Positions 43,601-52,600 of a DNA stretch of 64,000 bases are shown here, piece after piece. Source of the stretch: Fratercula arctica (taxonomy: Eukaryota > Chordata > Aves > Charadriiformes > Alcidae); assembly GCA_947846985.1 (NCBI GenBank), contig CANTUZ010000009.1, positions 1,860,001-1,924,000 of the forward strand, written 5' to 3'. The stretch's first letter is position 1. Each line of letters starts with the position of its first letter. The notes under the pieces were generated by a model that did not search any database, was not told where the DNA came from, and saw only the letters and a list, made by a program, of their open reading frames with translations. Both the position numbers and the translations under genes were made by a program.

Positions 43601-46600
43601 TGCAATTTCTGCACCATAAAATCCAATCATCTTCATTTTAAAAAGCCCAAGCCAACAATTGTAGCATTTACTGGTCTACACAGAGCTGAAATAGTGACAG
43701 AGCAATGAGACAATCAATACCTGAGCTTGATCAAGAGGATTCTGAAATTCAGCTGCCCAAGCATGTATCACAGCAGTCACCCGAACAATATATTTCCCCT
43801 TTTCTCTCCCCTTAAGAACAGGGCAAACATTTCTCTGTGATTCTTGCAGGCACATTTGCGTGTTAACCAGAGATTAAGTTCCTACTTACAGGGGACAGCA
43901 CAAGCTGAGGGAGCTGGACTGCAAAAGACAGACAAGGTATATACCGAAAAAATGTAAAAACCGTGTTTGCATTCTTCACTGAAATCGTGGCTTTCAGAAG
44001 GCTTTTACTACTTTTTACAGAGGGGGATAAAGCAGAGTCTTCCATTAGAAGGGCACCTGTAACATCCTTCATCAAAGCAAAAGTTTCTAAAGCAGAAGCA
44101 GAGCAGCAAAAGTAAACAGACATTTCTGAGACAACTTAAGGTTTGTAGGCAGAATTCTTTCTTTGTGGAGTCAAAGGGCCAAACACCAATATCACCACGT
44201 AAGAGAAAAGCTACATGAGATCCAATCCGTTTCCCAGACACAAATCCTCTGGGACACTGGGTGATACCAAGGCCCCACAAAGTAACCCTTTCAAAATGTC
44301 ATTCACAGCAAGAAAGGTACTATTACTTCAAATGCAAGAATTTCAGCAGAGACCAATGAACCCCACACTGATAGAGCCCACCAGTCAACTAACCCTGGGG
44401 TTCAGCTCTGAACCTACTCATAAGCATTACTGCAATCAACCAGGACTACAAGAGACGCTGCAGAGAAATGCAGCAACTAGGCATTCGGAGGATCGGAGAG
44501 GGCTGGGGGTATCTCAGAACAATTACAGGGAGCACTCAAGTCTCACTTAAGTGTTTGGAAGTTCTGTTTTGTTTTTCATTATAATGGCATTAAAGAGAAA
44601 AACGACCAGATGTTGACTTCTGCGAGAATGGATTACAGGAACTAAAACCCACCATGCCAAACACATTAGTGACAGGTCTGCACTTATCTTTGTGCTCTAT
44701 ATGAATGCAGGTCAGAGTATAAACCATACCACTCATCTACATCCCTATAAATAACTTCAGTATCTGAAGATATCTTAACTGTCTACACCCTGCTTCACCA
44801 GATGCTTTTAAATATTTGTCTTCTGTGTCTGATCCATAAACATTCTTACCAATGGCCAACCAGTCCTGAGCCCTTCCCCTCCCTAGGGTAACACTTTTCT
44901 CTTATTCTCACGGTATAAAGCTAAGTAAGATGCATCTTCTACCCATTTAAACCTTCTAAATCTTTTAACTGTAATTTCTAAATACCTTTATAAGCAAAAG
45001 AGAAGTGAACTGTACACCCATTAAAAATAACTACTATGAACTACCAGTCCCTATACCTTCCTTCCTTCTCATAAGTGGCAACGAATAAGAATTTCACTTG
45101 CACAGGCCTACAGATACTTCCAGGATGGCCTCTAACGTTCGTGAGGGGTTTATATTAGAAGGGTGCTGACACTATATTTACATGTACACAATATGCAATC
45201 TGTTTTTTACTGGCAATAAAAAAGTGTTATGGATTGGGGCTTTGACAGTTCAGCAGTGATGCACAGCTGCCAATTTTATTCATCCAATATCTGCACTTCC
45301 AGTGTCGAAGACCAAAAGCTAAAAAAAAAAAACTAGACCAAAATACAATTAAAAATACAATTATACTGACATACACCAAATTACAGGCATGAAAACAACG
45401 TAATCCGCGGACTCAGATAACAATGAAAAGTGGATTATATTGACTTTAATCACAGAAACACGCAACCCCAGCAACTTATAAAAGGATTAAGCAAAAATAG
45501 CTCATAATACAGAAGAGTAAAATTCTAATTGAACACTGAAATAGGTAGCTTATGCTTATTAGCATTGACGATGTAATTTGACACAACTGCGTTTCCATAC
45601 CAGAGATCCATTTGTCACTATTACCACTACTACCTGGAAGCCGTGCTCCTAGCCCTTCAAAAAACTGCTTCACTGTATTTAGAGGAGGGGTATTTCCCAA
45701 CTGACTATTTTTAAATGGTTTGTTTTCATCACCATTGTGTGGAAATGCTATTATGAATTTTCATTCAAACTCTTGGCTCACTTTTTTTTTTTTTTTAAAG
45801 TATAAATTGTGTCTAACAAGAAACACACCAGGGATCTCTTCAATCCCCAAAGGCACTTTTTCTTAAAAGGAGAGAGAACAAAGGAGAAAACCTCCCAGCA
45901 TGTGCTTTCCAAACCAGCTTCTTAGGACAGTATCAAGAATGACAATACCAGAACATAAGCTTTTCTTTTTCATTCTTTGATCCATGTATAATTGAATTGA
46001 TTATTGCAAACTGTGTAATGATTTCCAAAAGACCTGAGTAGAAGGCAAAGATCACAACAATCTAATAACCAATTTAAAAAGATGTAAGAAATATTGAGGG
46101 AAAGATTTAATCACTCAAGTATACTCCTTCCAATTAGAAAGAGCTTTAAATAGCTTACCTTGAGAGAAATTAGAGTCTGTATGCAATTATACAGGAATAG
46201 TAATTAAGATCAGGAAAATTCACATATGCCTCAGCCTATAGAGTTAGGGAGGTAATCCACAGAAGAACAGACTTTTCAGTTACCTGGTTTCATCAACAGA
46301 AATGAAAACATACCGGTTAAATTTCTCCAAACGTCCGAGAGTACCAAAGAATTCAGTAACCTTACAAGCCTGGGATCTGCAAAGTATGTTTGATCTTATC
46401 TGATTATTTTTTTTCCAATAGGACAAACATTCTCAAATGGGGCAAGAGACTGAAATACTCTTGGTCGTGGTAAAAAAATACATTACAGGAAACGCTATTT
46501 CATGGTTTAGAACTCTGTGAAAAATTACTGCAAGTAAGAAAATGACCATTGTTTTTCTAGAGGAAGCAAGATCTGTAATTTTGCTTTGTGTGTTTGGCAA

Positions 46601-49544
46601 TACCACTCATCATATCACATTCCCCACTTTACATGTATGCACGTTACTCACATGCACCCCCATGGTTCTTTATACAGGACAGCAAGAAAGTTTCAGAAAC
46701 CTGAATAAGTTTCTCTGACAAACTTCATCTGGCAAAACAAGCGAGTTACTGCACAACCATTACATTTCATTTTAGTTTTTAAAGGTCACACATTCTGAAA
46801 TCAATGCCATTTGCTAATTAATCAGAGGAGAAATGTGACTTTACCTAAGAAAATTAAAATAATGAAAGGAATTCACTGTTCATTCTTCAAATAGCAGTCT
46901 TAATCACAAACCCTCCCTTAGTTACGTCTCCTTTCAACTTTCAAAAAAAGAAAGAATTTAAAGGCACGTTTTCTGGGGATGTACTCCTGCTTAAAAATAC
47001 CCACTGCACCCAACTACGATATAATGGCTTTCCATTACCCACATTTTTCCAAGGAGCACTCACCTCATCTAGTACCTAATAACTGAGCTGTACTACTTTT
47101 GAAAAAACGGTATGTGACAGCTACAACCCTAAGAAGAAATTTTATGCCCACTTGTCTTTCCCACTCCTTCCTGACAGAGGGGTCACACCCACACACTTCT
47201 TCTTTGTACAGTCCAGAGGAAAAACAAAAAGTACTGAAGTCTTCAAAGTAACCATCTTTTTCTTATGTAAACTGCCAAGCCCCCATAGCTACAAAAAAAA
47301 AAAAAAAAACCAAAACAAAAAACACACCAACGAACTTTTCACAGAAGGCAGTGCTATCATCCTACAGTCCCAGCTTGCAAGTACCACTACATATCCTGAG
47401 CAGCAAAGTGAAATTGAAAATAAACTAGCCAGTTTGACATTTACCCTTCAGATCCCTGAGGTAACAACAGTACTTTAAAAAAAAAATTAAAAAATCATAA
47501 TTTCTCTCTACTGGTTCTCAAGAAGCAGGTTTCAGAAAGAGATCAATAAAGAAGTGCAGGATGACAAGTAGACACACTCTTCTACAAAAGCTCCACCTGT
47601 AAAGCTGCAGAGAAAGGGAAAAGGAGGGTCTCGATGCTCCGCTGGTGCAGACCAGCAGCGCTCCAACACATATACACGTACCCAGAGCCCACAGGCTCTG
47701 CCTTGGACGAGAGGCTTCAGGTTTCAAAGATCCTAAGATCAATAAATTGTTGATTTTCATAGTAAAATCATGCCTTTCAGCGCTGTCCTTGACCACCATC
47801 CCACCATCTTAACATACATCAGAAAAAAAAAAAACCAACAAACTTTATTCCCTCGCTCTTGCCTATTTTCACTCCATTGGAGTCAGTCTTGTTTATAAAG
47901 GCATCACATAAACTCAAGCCAGCTACCACGCACCAAAAACTCTTGTAAGAGTCGGTTACCAAAACGGACTACTTCATTTGCCACACTAAGATTAACAAAA
48001 GTTCAACACTGGAATCACAGCTTGACCCTTTGTGTCATTATGTGGGAAGCACTATTTGAAACAAAACAAAACAAAAAAAGGCCCAAGCAATATACGTTGC
48101 GAGATATCAAAAAAAAACCCCAAAGAAGAGCAGAGGATTTAAAGGAGGATCTATATGTCCTGACCTGGCAGACACAGATCCCAAAAAGTTGGGAAAAGCA
48201 CAAGATTTTATACTTCTTTACATCCTGACAGCTCTTTAAGCATCTAAAAATGAAAGCACAAGAAACCTTTGATATACAGAAAACTGAGACCTTCTGAAAC
48301 TCTAGGGAAAGAAAAAATATTTCCCTAGACATACGTTACGTATTCCATAGTTTATGTTACACATTTAATATACTTCTCATTTGTGTCTTTCACTGTATTA
48401 ACTTTAAAGCACGAAACAGAAGCCCTGCTGATGAATAATGACCCTATGACAACTGCAGTGCAATTCTCAAACTTTTAAACACACTGTCGGGTGTGTGAGG
48501 CAGAGTTCGTACCCCCACACACCTTGTCAGAGTGACTGGAAAGATTATGGGGTCTGTTTTATTTAATTTTTATTTTTTTTGGGGGGGGGGGGGAGGGGAA
48601 GGCATACAAGAGTGGATCCCCTGCCACCCACTAATCCACCATGACTATTCCTCAAAATACCTGACTCCGGTACGCGGAGCTGCTCCCTCTTCTCCACCCC
48701 GAGCAGGGTCCCAGCTAGGACCCCCACAGCCCGGCGGGACACCCCCGCCCGGCTTTACCCCCTCGGGGAGCGCTAACTCCGCTCCAGGGTGCTCCGGAGC
48801 ACCACGTTTCGGTGCTTTTCGCGGGGTCACAGGGACAGCCGCAAGCTTAACATCGTCTAACTCCTCCACATCTGTTTGTGACGTCCTTTATTTACCGGGG
48901 AGCGGGGCGAGGCGAGCGGGGCTCCCCCGCCGGTTCCCCCCCCACCCCACCCCCGTCCACCGGGCGGGGAGGGCGCTCGTTAGGAGCCGGCCGCCTGTCA
49001 ACGGCGCGCAGAGCCGCTCCTCAGGGCTCCCTCCCCGCCCGCCGCCGCCGGAGTCCCCGGGAAACTTTGCGGGGAGCCCGGGGAACCGTCCCCCCCCCGC
49101 CCCGCCTCGGGGGCGGCCGAACCGCGCTGCCCAGCGCCGGCAACTCCCGGGGGCTCCCCCGGCCGCCGCCGCCCTCACCCCCACGACGGCCCGGCCCGAG
49201 CCCAACTGCCCCCTCCGCCGGCGCTGAGGGGAGTCCCTCCCCGCCGTCGCCCCTCGGGCCCGGGGGATGGGGGGCTGCCTAGGCGGAGAGCGGCGGAGCG
49301 AGGGGAGGACAGCTCCGCTCCCCGCCCCGCTCCGTCCCTCAGCCCCCGCTGCCGGCGGGGCGCCGCCGCCGCAGCCAGCCCGGCGAGGCAGCGCCGCGGA
49401 AGCGCCGCGGGGCTCCGGCAGCGGTTCGGTTCACCCCCGGCGCCGGAGGGAAGCGCAGCCCCGGCGGCCCCGAGCGCGGCAGCGAGGGGCATCGCAAAGG
49501 GAATTGAAGCTGCGCTTTACCTTTAGTTCCGCACTGTCCGCCAT
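1583..49544 (-). CDS. PIAS1: PIAS1, E3 SUMO-protein ligase (residues 1-336; 3' part outside window)
   Basis: Eight spliced exons on the minus strand join in frame to 1008 nt (336 codons) and read as vertebrate PIAS1 from its start [12 protein letters not shown]1 is a nuclear SUMO E3 ligase that works with UBC9 and restrains STAT1, NF-kB and other transcription factors (family knowledge). Visible parts are a SAP DNA-binding domain (about residues 11-45), an LXXLL motif at 19-23, a basic nuclear-localisation stretch near 56-64, Ser90 in an SP context (the site IKK-alpha phosphorylates in the mammalian protein), and the PINIT domain (about 124-288) with its name motif at 249-253. The SP-RING finger, SUMO-interacting motif and C-terminal tail are not in the window; they should lie left of base 1. 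All seven complete introns are GT-AG and exon phases agree (1,2,2,0,0,1,0). No frameshift or stop interrupts the reading frame. PIAS2, PIAS3 and PIAS4 are less likely because the N-terminus and the 136-156 segment match PIAS1 almost residue for residue as I remember it. Confidence 0.97.
1657..3128 (-). other. PIAS1: PIAS1 intron 7
   Basis: A 1472-base GT-AG intron. The only notable local structure is a three-copy 7-bp tandem (GCTAGAC type) at 2665-2688. No exon-like or mobile sequence was recognised. Confidence 0.92.
2665..2688. repeat. 7-bp minisatellite-like tandem (3.4 copies)
   Basis: GCTAGAC, GCTAGAC, ACTAGAC and a partial ACT follow one another. It is a small tandem repeat in intron 7. 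Confidence 0.75.
3129..3234 (-). CDS. PIAS1: PIAS1 coding exon 7 (residues 277-311 and first base of 312)
   Basis: This 106-nt exon starts after AGTTCTAG-type acceptor sequence (GTTTTCTAG on the sense strand) and ends before GTATGT. It reads [20 protein letters not shown] followed by [15 protein letters not shown]. It covers the end of the PINIT domain and the linker toward the SP-RING. Confidence 0.96.
3235..6401 (-). other. PIAS1: PIAS1 intron 6
   Basis: A 3167-base GT-AG intron. A moderately GC-richer stretch at about 3840-4230 has overlapping open frames of up to 128 codons, but none resembles a known protein and base composition explains them. A CTCGCGAGA motif is at 5176-5184, and an (AAAC)n tract lies near 6090-6107. 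Confidence 0.92.
6402..6536 (-). CDS. PIAS1: PIAS1 coding exon 6 (residues 232-276, contains the PINIT motif)
   Basis: This 135-nt exon follows TGATTTCTAG and precedes GTAAGT. It encodes [20 protein letters not shown] and then [20 protein letters not shown] and AEIGR. The signature PINIT motif is at residues 249-253. Both ends are on codon boundaries, so the exon is a 45-codon cassette that could be skipped in frame, at the cost of the PINIT motif. Confidence 0.97.
6537..7252 (-). other. PIAS1: PIAS1 intron 5
   Basis: A 716-base GT-AG intron with a TA/CA-rich microsatellite at 6672-6725. Nothing else was recognised. Confidence 0.92.
6672..6725. repeat. TA/CA-rich microsatellite
   Basis: Mixed (ATAT), (ACAT) and (ACAC) units run for about 54 bases in intron 5. 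It is likely to be length-polymorphic. Confidence 0.85.
7253..7343 (-). CDS. PIAS1: PIAS1 coding exon 5 (residues 201-231)
   Basis: This 91-nt exon starts after an AAAAC-type acceptor ending CTTTTAG and ends before GTAAGTAAG. It reads [20 protein letters not shown] followed by [10 protein letters not shown]. This is the central PINIT domain. Residue Gly after Asn in the KVNGKPC stretch differs from the KVNTKPC of the mammalian protein as I remember it; this looks like ordinary lineage variation. The exon ends on a codon boundary. Confidence 0.96.
7344..8811 (-). other. PIAS1: PIAS1 intron 4
   Basis: A 1468-base GT-AG intron with a 28-bp tandem duplication at 7769-7824. No exon-like or transposon sequence was recognised. 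Confidence 0.92.
7769..7824. repeat. 28-bp tandem duplication
   Basis: Two adjacent copies begin with the identical 18-base block TTACTTAAGTTCAGACAG, at 7769 and 7797; the rest of the unit (about TTTATTTAT versus GCTTATTTGC) is similar. The near identity suggests a recent local duplication in intron 4. Confidence 0.85.
8812..8859 (-). CDS. PIAS1: PIAS1 coding exon 4 (residues 185-200 and part of 201)
   Basis: This is a short 48-nt microexon-like PINIT exon. It starts after TTTCTAG and ends before GTATGT, and translates to (M)[15 protein letters not shown](R). The phase at both ends is 2, so skipping it would remove exactly 16 codons and keep the frame. It is separated from exon 3 by only 643 bases. 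Confidence 0.95.
8860..9502 (-). other. PIAS1: PIAS1 intron 3
   Basis: A short 643-base GT-AG intron. The plus strand has a T15-type tract near 9103-9117. Nothing else was recognised. Confidence 0.92.
9503..9587 (-). CDS. PIAS1: PIAS1 coding exon 3 (residues 157-184 and part of 185)
   Basis: This 85-nt exon follows the acceptor TTTTCTTCTAG and ends at the donor GTGAGTGAG. With the G carried from exon 2 it reads [20 protein letters not shown] and then QVQQISSS, with the first two bases of Met185. It is an early part of the PINIT domain, which contributes to nuclear retention and substrate selection in the PIAS family. Sequence and phase match PIAS1 exactly as I recall it. Confidence 0.96.
14456..14494 (+). 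other. G-rich tract with quadruplex potential
   Basis: Four or more G runs of 4-8 bases separated by short loops (GTGCTGAA, T, TGGA) lie on the plus strand in intron 2. This satisfies the common four-run rule for G-quadruplex formation. The transcript strand is the C-rich one, so any structure would form in DNA. Confidence 0.7.
14954..14983. repeat. TA/TG microsatellite with dyad symmetry
   Basis: GTATATACACATATGTGTGT followed by GTGTATATGG forms a short alternating purine-pyrimidine tract around a central CATATG. The two arms are complementary, so it could form a cruciform or Z-DNA. Confidence 0.8.
18153..18215 (-). mobile_element. CR1 3'-tail fragment in intron 2
   Basis: AGAATCACAGAATATCCTGA followed by GTTGGAAGGGACCCATGAGG is the terminal part of an avian CR1 subfamily in reverse complement. 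Only about 60 bases are present, so it is heavily 5'-truncated. It is in the same orientation as PIAS1. Confidence 0.85.
23348..23366. repeat. A19 tract (U19 in PIAS1 pre-mRNA)
   Basis: A run of 19 A on the plus strand lies 35-53 bases downstream of the exon 2 donor in the sense direction. There is no adjacent retrocopy body that I recognise. Confidence 0.9.
23402..23846 (-). CDS. PIAS1: PIAS1 coding exon 2 (residues 9-156 and first base of codon 157)
   Basis: This 445-nt exon begins after the acceptor TTTTAAG with [12 protein letters not shown] and ends at TSL plus one G before the donor GTAAGG. It carries nearly the whole SAP domain, the LXXLL motif (residues 19-23, LQVLL) used for co-regulator contacts, the basic segment KELYRRRFP, a Pro/Ser-rich linker with Ser90 (ALSPST), and the start of the PINIT domain ([16 protein letters not shown]). 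Most of the differences I notice from the mammalian protein are in the linker, for example [12 protein letters not shown] where the mammalian form, as I recall it, has NVHSSPMPATLS. That is normal drift in a disordered region. Confidence 0.97.
29305..29318. repeat. G14 homopolymer
   Basis: An uninterrupted run of 14 G on the plus strand in intron 1 (C14 in the PIAS1 transcript). Such runs are prone to length error in sequencing and replication. Confidence 0.9.
35595..35632 (+). mobile_element. Possible CR1 3'-tail remnant
   Basis: CAACCTTGGGAGGTCCCTTC followed by CAATCTCAGATTATGTGG resembles the CR1 3' end (GAGGTCCCTTCCAACC...ATTCTATG). The match is short and could be chance; flanking sequence was not recognised as CR1. 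Confidence 0.4.
36264..36299. repeat. A-rich low-complexity tract
   Basis: A14 followed by CAAACAAAAACAAACC and further A runs in intron 1. No associated element was recognised. Confidence 0.85.
38540..39560 (+). mobile_element. Ancient CR1 LINE fragment, about 1 kb
   Basis: The order of features matches the 3' third of a CR1 element: GTGGAGTTCTGCAAGGGC near 38555, TTCGTTAACAACCTAGAA near 38598, ATGAAAACACCAGCTCAGCA near 38855, CTGGTTCACCCAGACCTC near 38962, TTTTTCAACCTAGAAAATAA near 39080, and a terminal GCCAGATGAACCCTTGGTCT near 39514. This tail resembles the older archosaur/turtle CR1 subfamilies more than the avian ones. Reading frames are broken by many stops. End points are approximate. 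Confidence 0.75.
41755..42192 (+). mobile_element. Degraded CR1 LINE fragment (plus strand)
   Basis: Diagnostic CR1 phrases occur in order: CTCATTCAGCCTGGTGAAG near 41808, AGTGGAAGAGGTTGCCCACA near 42018, and GAGGTTGG...CAAGGTCCCTTCCAACC near 42139-42170. The copy is clearly diverged and carries an A15 tract in its middle (about 41961). It is antisense to PIAS1. Confidence 0.85.
42856..42880. promoter_or_regulatory. Inverted repeat of AGGTCA half-sites, spacing 9
   Basis: AAAGGTCAA at 42856-42864 and its exact complement TTGACCTTT at 42872-42880 flank a 7-base spacer. Each arm contains the nuclear-receptor half-site AGGTCA with an A-rich extension as used by monomeric receptors. Receptor binding is inferred. 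Confidence 0.4.
47293..47309. repeat. A17 homopolymer with A-rich flank
   Basis: A17 followed by CCAAAACAAAAAACAC in intron 1. A simple A-rich low-complexity tract. Confidence 0.85.
48879..48885. promoter_or_regulatory. CRE-like TGACGTC site in first intron, island edge
   Basis: TGACGTC (in TGTGACGTCC) is seven of eight bases of the CREB/ATF full site TGACGTCA. It lies inside the CpG island, about 0.65 kb downstream of exon 1. Function is inferred. Confidence 0.35.
49521..49544 (-). CDS. PIAS1: PIAS1 coding exon 1 (residues 1-8)
   Basis: The exon encodes MADSAELK and is followed by the donor GTAAAG. The ATG at 49544 has a strong context (A at -3, G at +4) and lies inside a YY1-type motif, AAGATGGCGGAC. 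I chose this start because it is the known PIAS1 N-terminus. The same frame is open upstream to another ATG at 49646, which is reported as a finding. The exon sits inside the CpG island; its 5' untranslated part extends to the right, but the transcription start cannot be fixed from sequence alone. Confidence 0.95.
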
Positions 49545-49547
49545 CTT
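49536..49547 (-). promoter_or_regulatory. YY1-type element overlapping the start codon
   Basis: The minus strand reads AAGATGGCGGAC, a close match to the YY1 core AAnATGGCGGC, with the PIAS1 ATG as its central ATG. YY1 sites of this kind often lie just downstream of the transcription start in TATA-less promoters (established knowledge). Binding is inferred. Confidence 0.65.
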
Positions 49548-49557
49548 GCAAGCCCGA

Positions 49558-49569
49558 GCGCAGGCGCAG
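49558..49569. promoter_or_regulatory. NRF1-like site
   Basis: The sequence GCGCAGGCGCAG resembles the NRF1 consensus (GCGCAtGCGC). It lies just upstream of the PIAS1 start codon, a common location for NRF1 sites in CpG-island promoters. Matched by eye only. Confidence 0.5.
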
Positions 49570-49640
49570 TGAACCCCGCCGGGACACCGCCCCCCCACCG
49601 CCCCCCCGCCGGCACGCAGCGCGCAGCGTTTGAATCGCGG

Positions 49641-49650
49641 CGCCATTTTG
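49641..49650 (-). promoter_or_regulatory. Second YY1-type element (ATG at 49646)
   Basis: The minus strand reads CAAAATGGCG, continuing into CCGCG. It matches the YY1 core and lies about 100 bases upstream of the first element. It includes an ATG with strong context that is in frame with PIAS1. Confidence 0.55.
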
Positions 49651-52600
49651 TCCCTCCTCTGCGCTCTGCCGGGCGGGGGGTCTGTGGTGGGGAGCGGCCC
49701 CCAGGATCCCTCCCCTGGCCTGCGGGGAGCCCTGGGCCTCTGGCGGGGGGTCTCCGGTCCGCCCTGGGGGTAGCGTCGTTGGAAAGTTTCCCCCTGATGG
49801 CGCAGCCCCATCTGTCCCACCCCTCCCGCTCCTCAGGCCGTGAGGGGAGCGGGGCGCTGAGCGGACATCGGGCAGCGCTGAGGGTACCCGCGCCCCGGCT
49901 GTCCTCAGCCGCGCCGGGCAGAGCCGCCGAGGTGCCGGCGACTCTCTCGAATAGGATCACCAGAGGGAAGAGGTGGATACGCATTCCAAGTTGATTAAAT
50001 TTTGCAACTCCGAAAACTTGAAAATCCGCAACTTAAGTGCTTTAGGAGTGAAGCAGCGCGGGACTAGGCTGGGGTCCCCCGGTGGGGGCCGGCCGGGCTC
50101 CGGCGCCGCCGAGGCCGCGGGTGGGGGCCCGGCGCCGGCCCGACCGCCTTGCCCGGCCGCGGCCGGGGGCACGGCGGCTGCAGGGCGAGGTGGGGGAGTC
50201 CCCTGCCACCAGCCGGGTGCCGGTTCGTACCAACAGCAGCACGAAGCGGGGCTGTACTTCCCTCAGGGACTGCAGGGAAAGTTCAGGGAACCAACGCGAG
50301 CTCGCCCGGGTTTGCCTCCTACTTCGGAAAAGCAATACAAAGTGTTTTTAGGAGGGCCCACATAATCAGAGCAGAGCTTTCAGATCTAAACTTGCCTGTG
50401 TCATATCGTTTTGGGGTAAAACGTGGGTTCTTACAACAGCAGATCTTAGATAATGCAGAGGGGAGAAATACACAGCAGAAATGCTACCCAGCAAGATGAC
50501 TGCATCAGTTGTGAAGTCGATCAGCTTAAATACTAGCATTTAAGTCACACACTTGGCTTGATTCAGCTTCCTTTTACCTGTGTGTTGCTCTATGATTACA
50601 GATTGCCGTGACGCTTTCTCCACTTGGCCTTTACCTTCGTGCATGGGATGGAAAAATATTGTTGACCACGGGCCAATATTGTACACCCTTTTAAGTGAGA
50701 CAGAGGGAGATACAAAATTTGCTGTTTTTCCATAGCTGCTATAAAATTTATTATTGTACATTCAGAAAGCACTTATATTATCTGCACTGCAAGACAAAAA
50801 AAAAAACATTAATGTCTCCACTCTGCAGATTAAAGAAAGCATGCTTGAGGCCACACAGGGAATCAGTGATAAAGAGATTACCACTCATGATTATTACTGA
50901 ATTATAATTTATATCTCCCATATGACCTGAATAGTTACCCGCAATTTAAAATTAGGTAGTTTCCATTGAGGGAAGAATGTGATAGTGGTATCAAATATCT
51001 TTCTAGTAAGTAGCTTTTTGATACCGTCCTGCTTATTGGTAAGAATATATATGAGGTCCTGATTCTCTGAACGAAGGAAAACAACACACATCTCTTTCCA
51101 AACATTTCATTTCAAAGCATTTCACCCAGAAACGTTCCCCAGCTTGGTCTCAAGACCAGATTGACAGAAAACGCAGGTGCCTCTTCTGACTCCTCGCTGT
51201 TACCCCTCTTTCTTCTCTGGGTCATGCTTACAGCCCATTCCCATTGCAGATATGATCAGTATCCACAGTTCTCATTGATTTCTTTTACAGTTCTCAGAGT
51301 TCAGCGTCAGCATATCAAATGAAGCATTCAGAACATGAGGAGCAATTAGAAAGGGCTGATAAGTAATACTCCGGCTTAATACTGCATGTAATGAAGACAC
51401 AGCATAGTGCCTAAAATGCTGGTTTGGGGAGGGGGCAGGGCGCTAGGCAAGATATCTAAAAAAAATAAAAGTCAGATGACTACCCAGTACGCCCACATGT
51501 ACCATAATTAGCTGATCTATTTCAGTGGTCTGAACCAGCCCAGTTTAGAATACTTCGTTTTGAATTATTGAATATGTTTAATAATCATTATATAATATGA
51601 TCTATGAGTTTGTGTCTAGTATAAAGAATGTGGCAAAACGATCTATAATCGTATAAAGAAAATTTTTTTTCCCAATTGCTTTTTTTTCCCCCTGAAAGAG
51701 GCTTGCTGCACAGCAAACAGTTTTTCTGCTTCTTCACTTCCTACCAAATTCAGTGGGATGTGGACATGTGCTTAAGTGCTCTGCTAAATCATGGCATAAC
51801 ACTATCAAACCTGACACATGGCCATAAACCACAGTGTCCTCTTTCAAAACTTGCTTTAAATAAAACAGGCTGAGAATGTCTTCAGATATATTAAAATAAG
51901 GAAGCAAACTTAGAGGATACAGAATATTCAATTCAAAGTAGTTTGCCCTAAATAAGTATTTTTACAGACGCAGCTAGTGCAGGCCCTTTATTTCTCAGTT
52001 TGGACTCCTGATAGTCACTTCTTTTTTTAATGCGGTATATACTTTAGGAGGAAGAAGGAACTTAATGTGAAAAGCAATCTGTGCTTCTATTTTTAGACAA
52101 TTATTTACATGTAATGAAATTTTGTTCCTCTCTACTCCTGAGACTTAGATGATGGTTTCTTTGCCAAGAAAAGACTTTGTCAACACACAGTAATTTTCAA
52201 AGGTGCTCTCAGTTGCTCCAGCTCTGCCGCAGCTCTGTCAGGGATGGCAACACTCAGATCTGTCACGACTCTGTCTTCATTTCCGAAGGGCATGCCCATC
52301 AGGTACTGCAGCTGGGGTGCAACCAGAACAGATAAGAACACCTCCAAAATAGTCTCCGGTTGCCAGTCACCTCTGTTTCTGAGCTAAAACAACAATATTT
52401 TTTCTTTAGAACTTTTTTTTGGGGGGGGAGGTGGGGGAAGGGAAGACAGAAAAATAAAGATCAGGGTTTTCCTCAACCATTCAAAGCTTTGATATTTTCA
52501 GTTCCCAGTTTTCAAGAGTTCATTTCCCCCTTTTTGCCATATTGCAGCAAAATAAACGACTTCCAGAACCTACCTTCCACCCCCATTTCTTCTATTTTCG

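Larger units (their letters stand above)
23847..49520 (-). other. PIAS1: PIAS1 intron 1
   Basis: A 25.7-kb GT-AG intron, long as is usual for first introns. It holds an antisense protein-like stretch at 24652-24978, a G14 run at 29305-29318, a short CR1-like tail near 35595-35630, an old CR1 at about 38540-39560, another degraded CR1 at about 41755-42192, an inverted repeat of nuclear-receptor half-sites at 42856-42880, A-rich tracts near 36264 and 47293, and a G13 run at 48581-48593. The last part before exon 1 is CpG island. Sections not listed separately (25.0-35.5, 42.9-47.2 and 47.4-48.5 kb) show nothing I can name. Confidence 0.9.
48660..50330. promoter_or_regulatory. PIAS1: CpG-island promoter of PIAS1
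   Basis: GC content and CpG density rise sharply at about 48660 and fall off after about 50330, and the island brackets coding exon 1. It contains many GC boxes (GGGCGGG/CCCGCCC types, for example near 48963, 49033 and 49670), an NRF1-like site and two YY1-like sites close to the start codon, and no obvious TATA box. This is the usual form of a broad, housekeeping-type TATA-less promoter. Long apparent reading frames on both strands here are a by-product of high GC and are not reported as genes. The island is wide enough for divergent transcription, but no clear plus-strand first exon with a good donor was seen. Confidence 0.9.

Noticed and set aside
48532..50365. Many long open frames (up to 231 codons) on both strands around exon 1
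   Set aside because: They lie in the CpG island, are low-complexity Pro/Gly/Arg/Ala-rich and overlap each other on both strands. Only the short MADSAELK segment has support.
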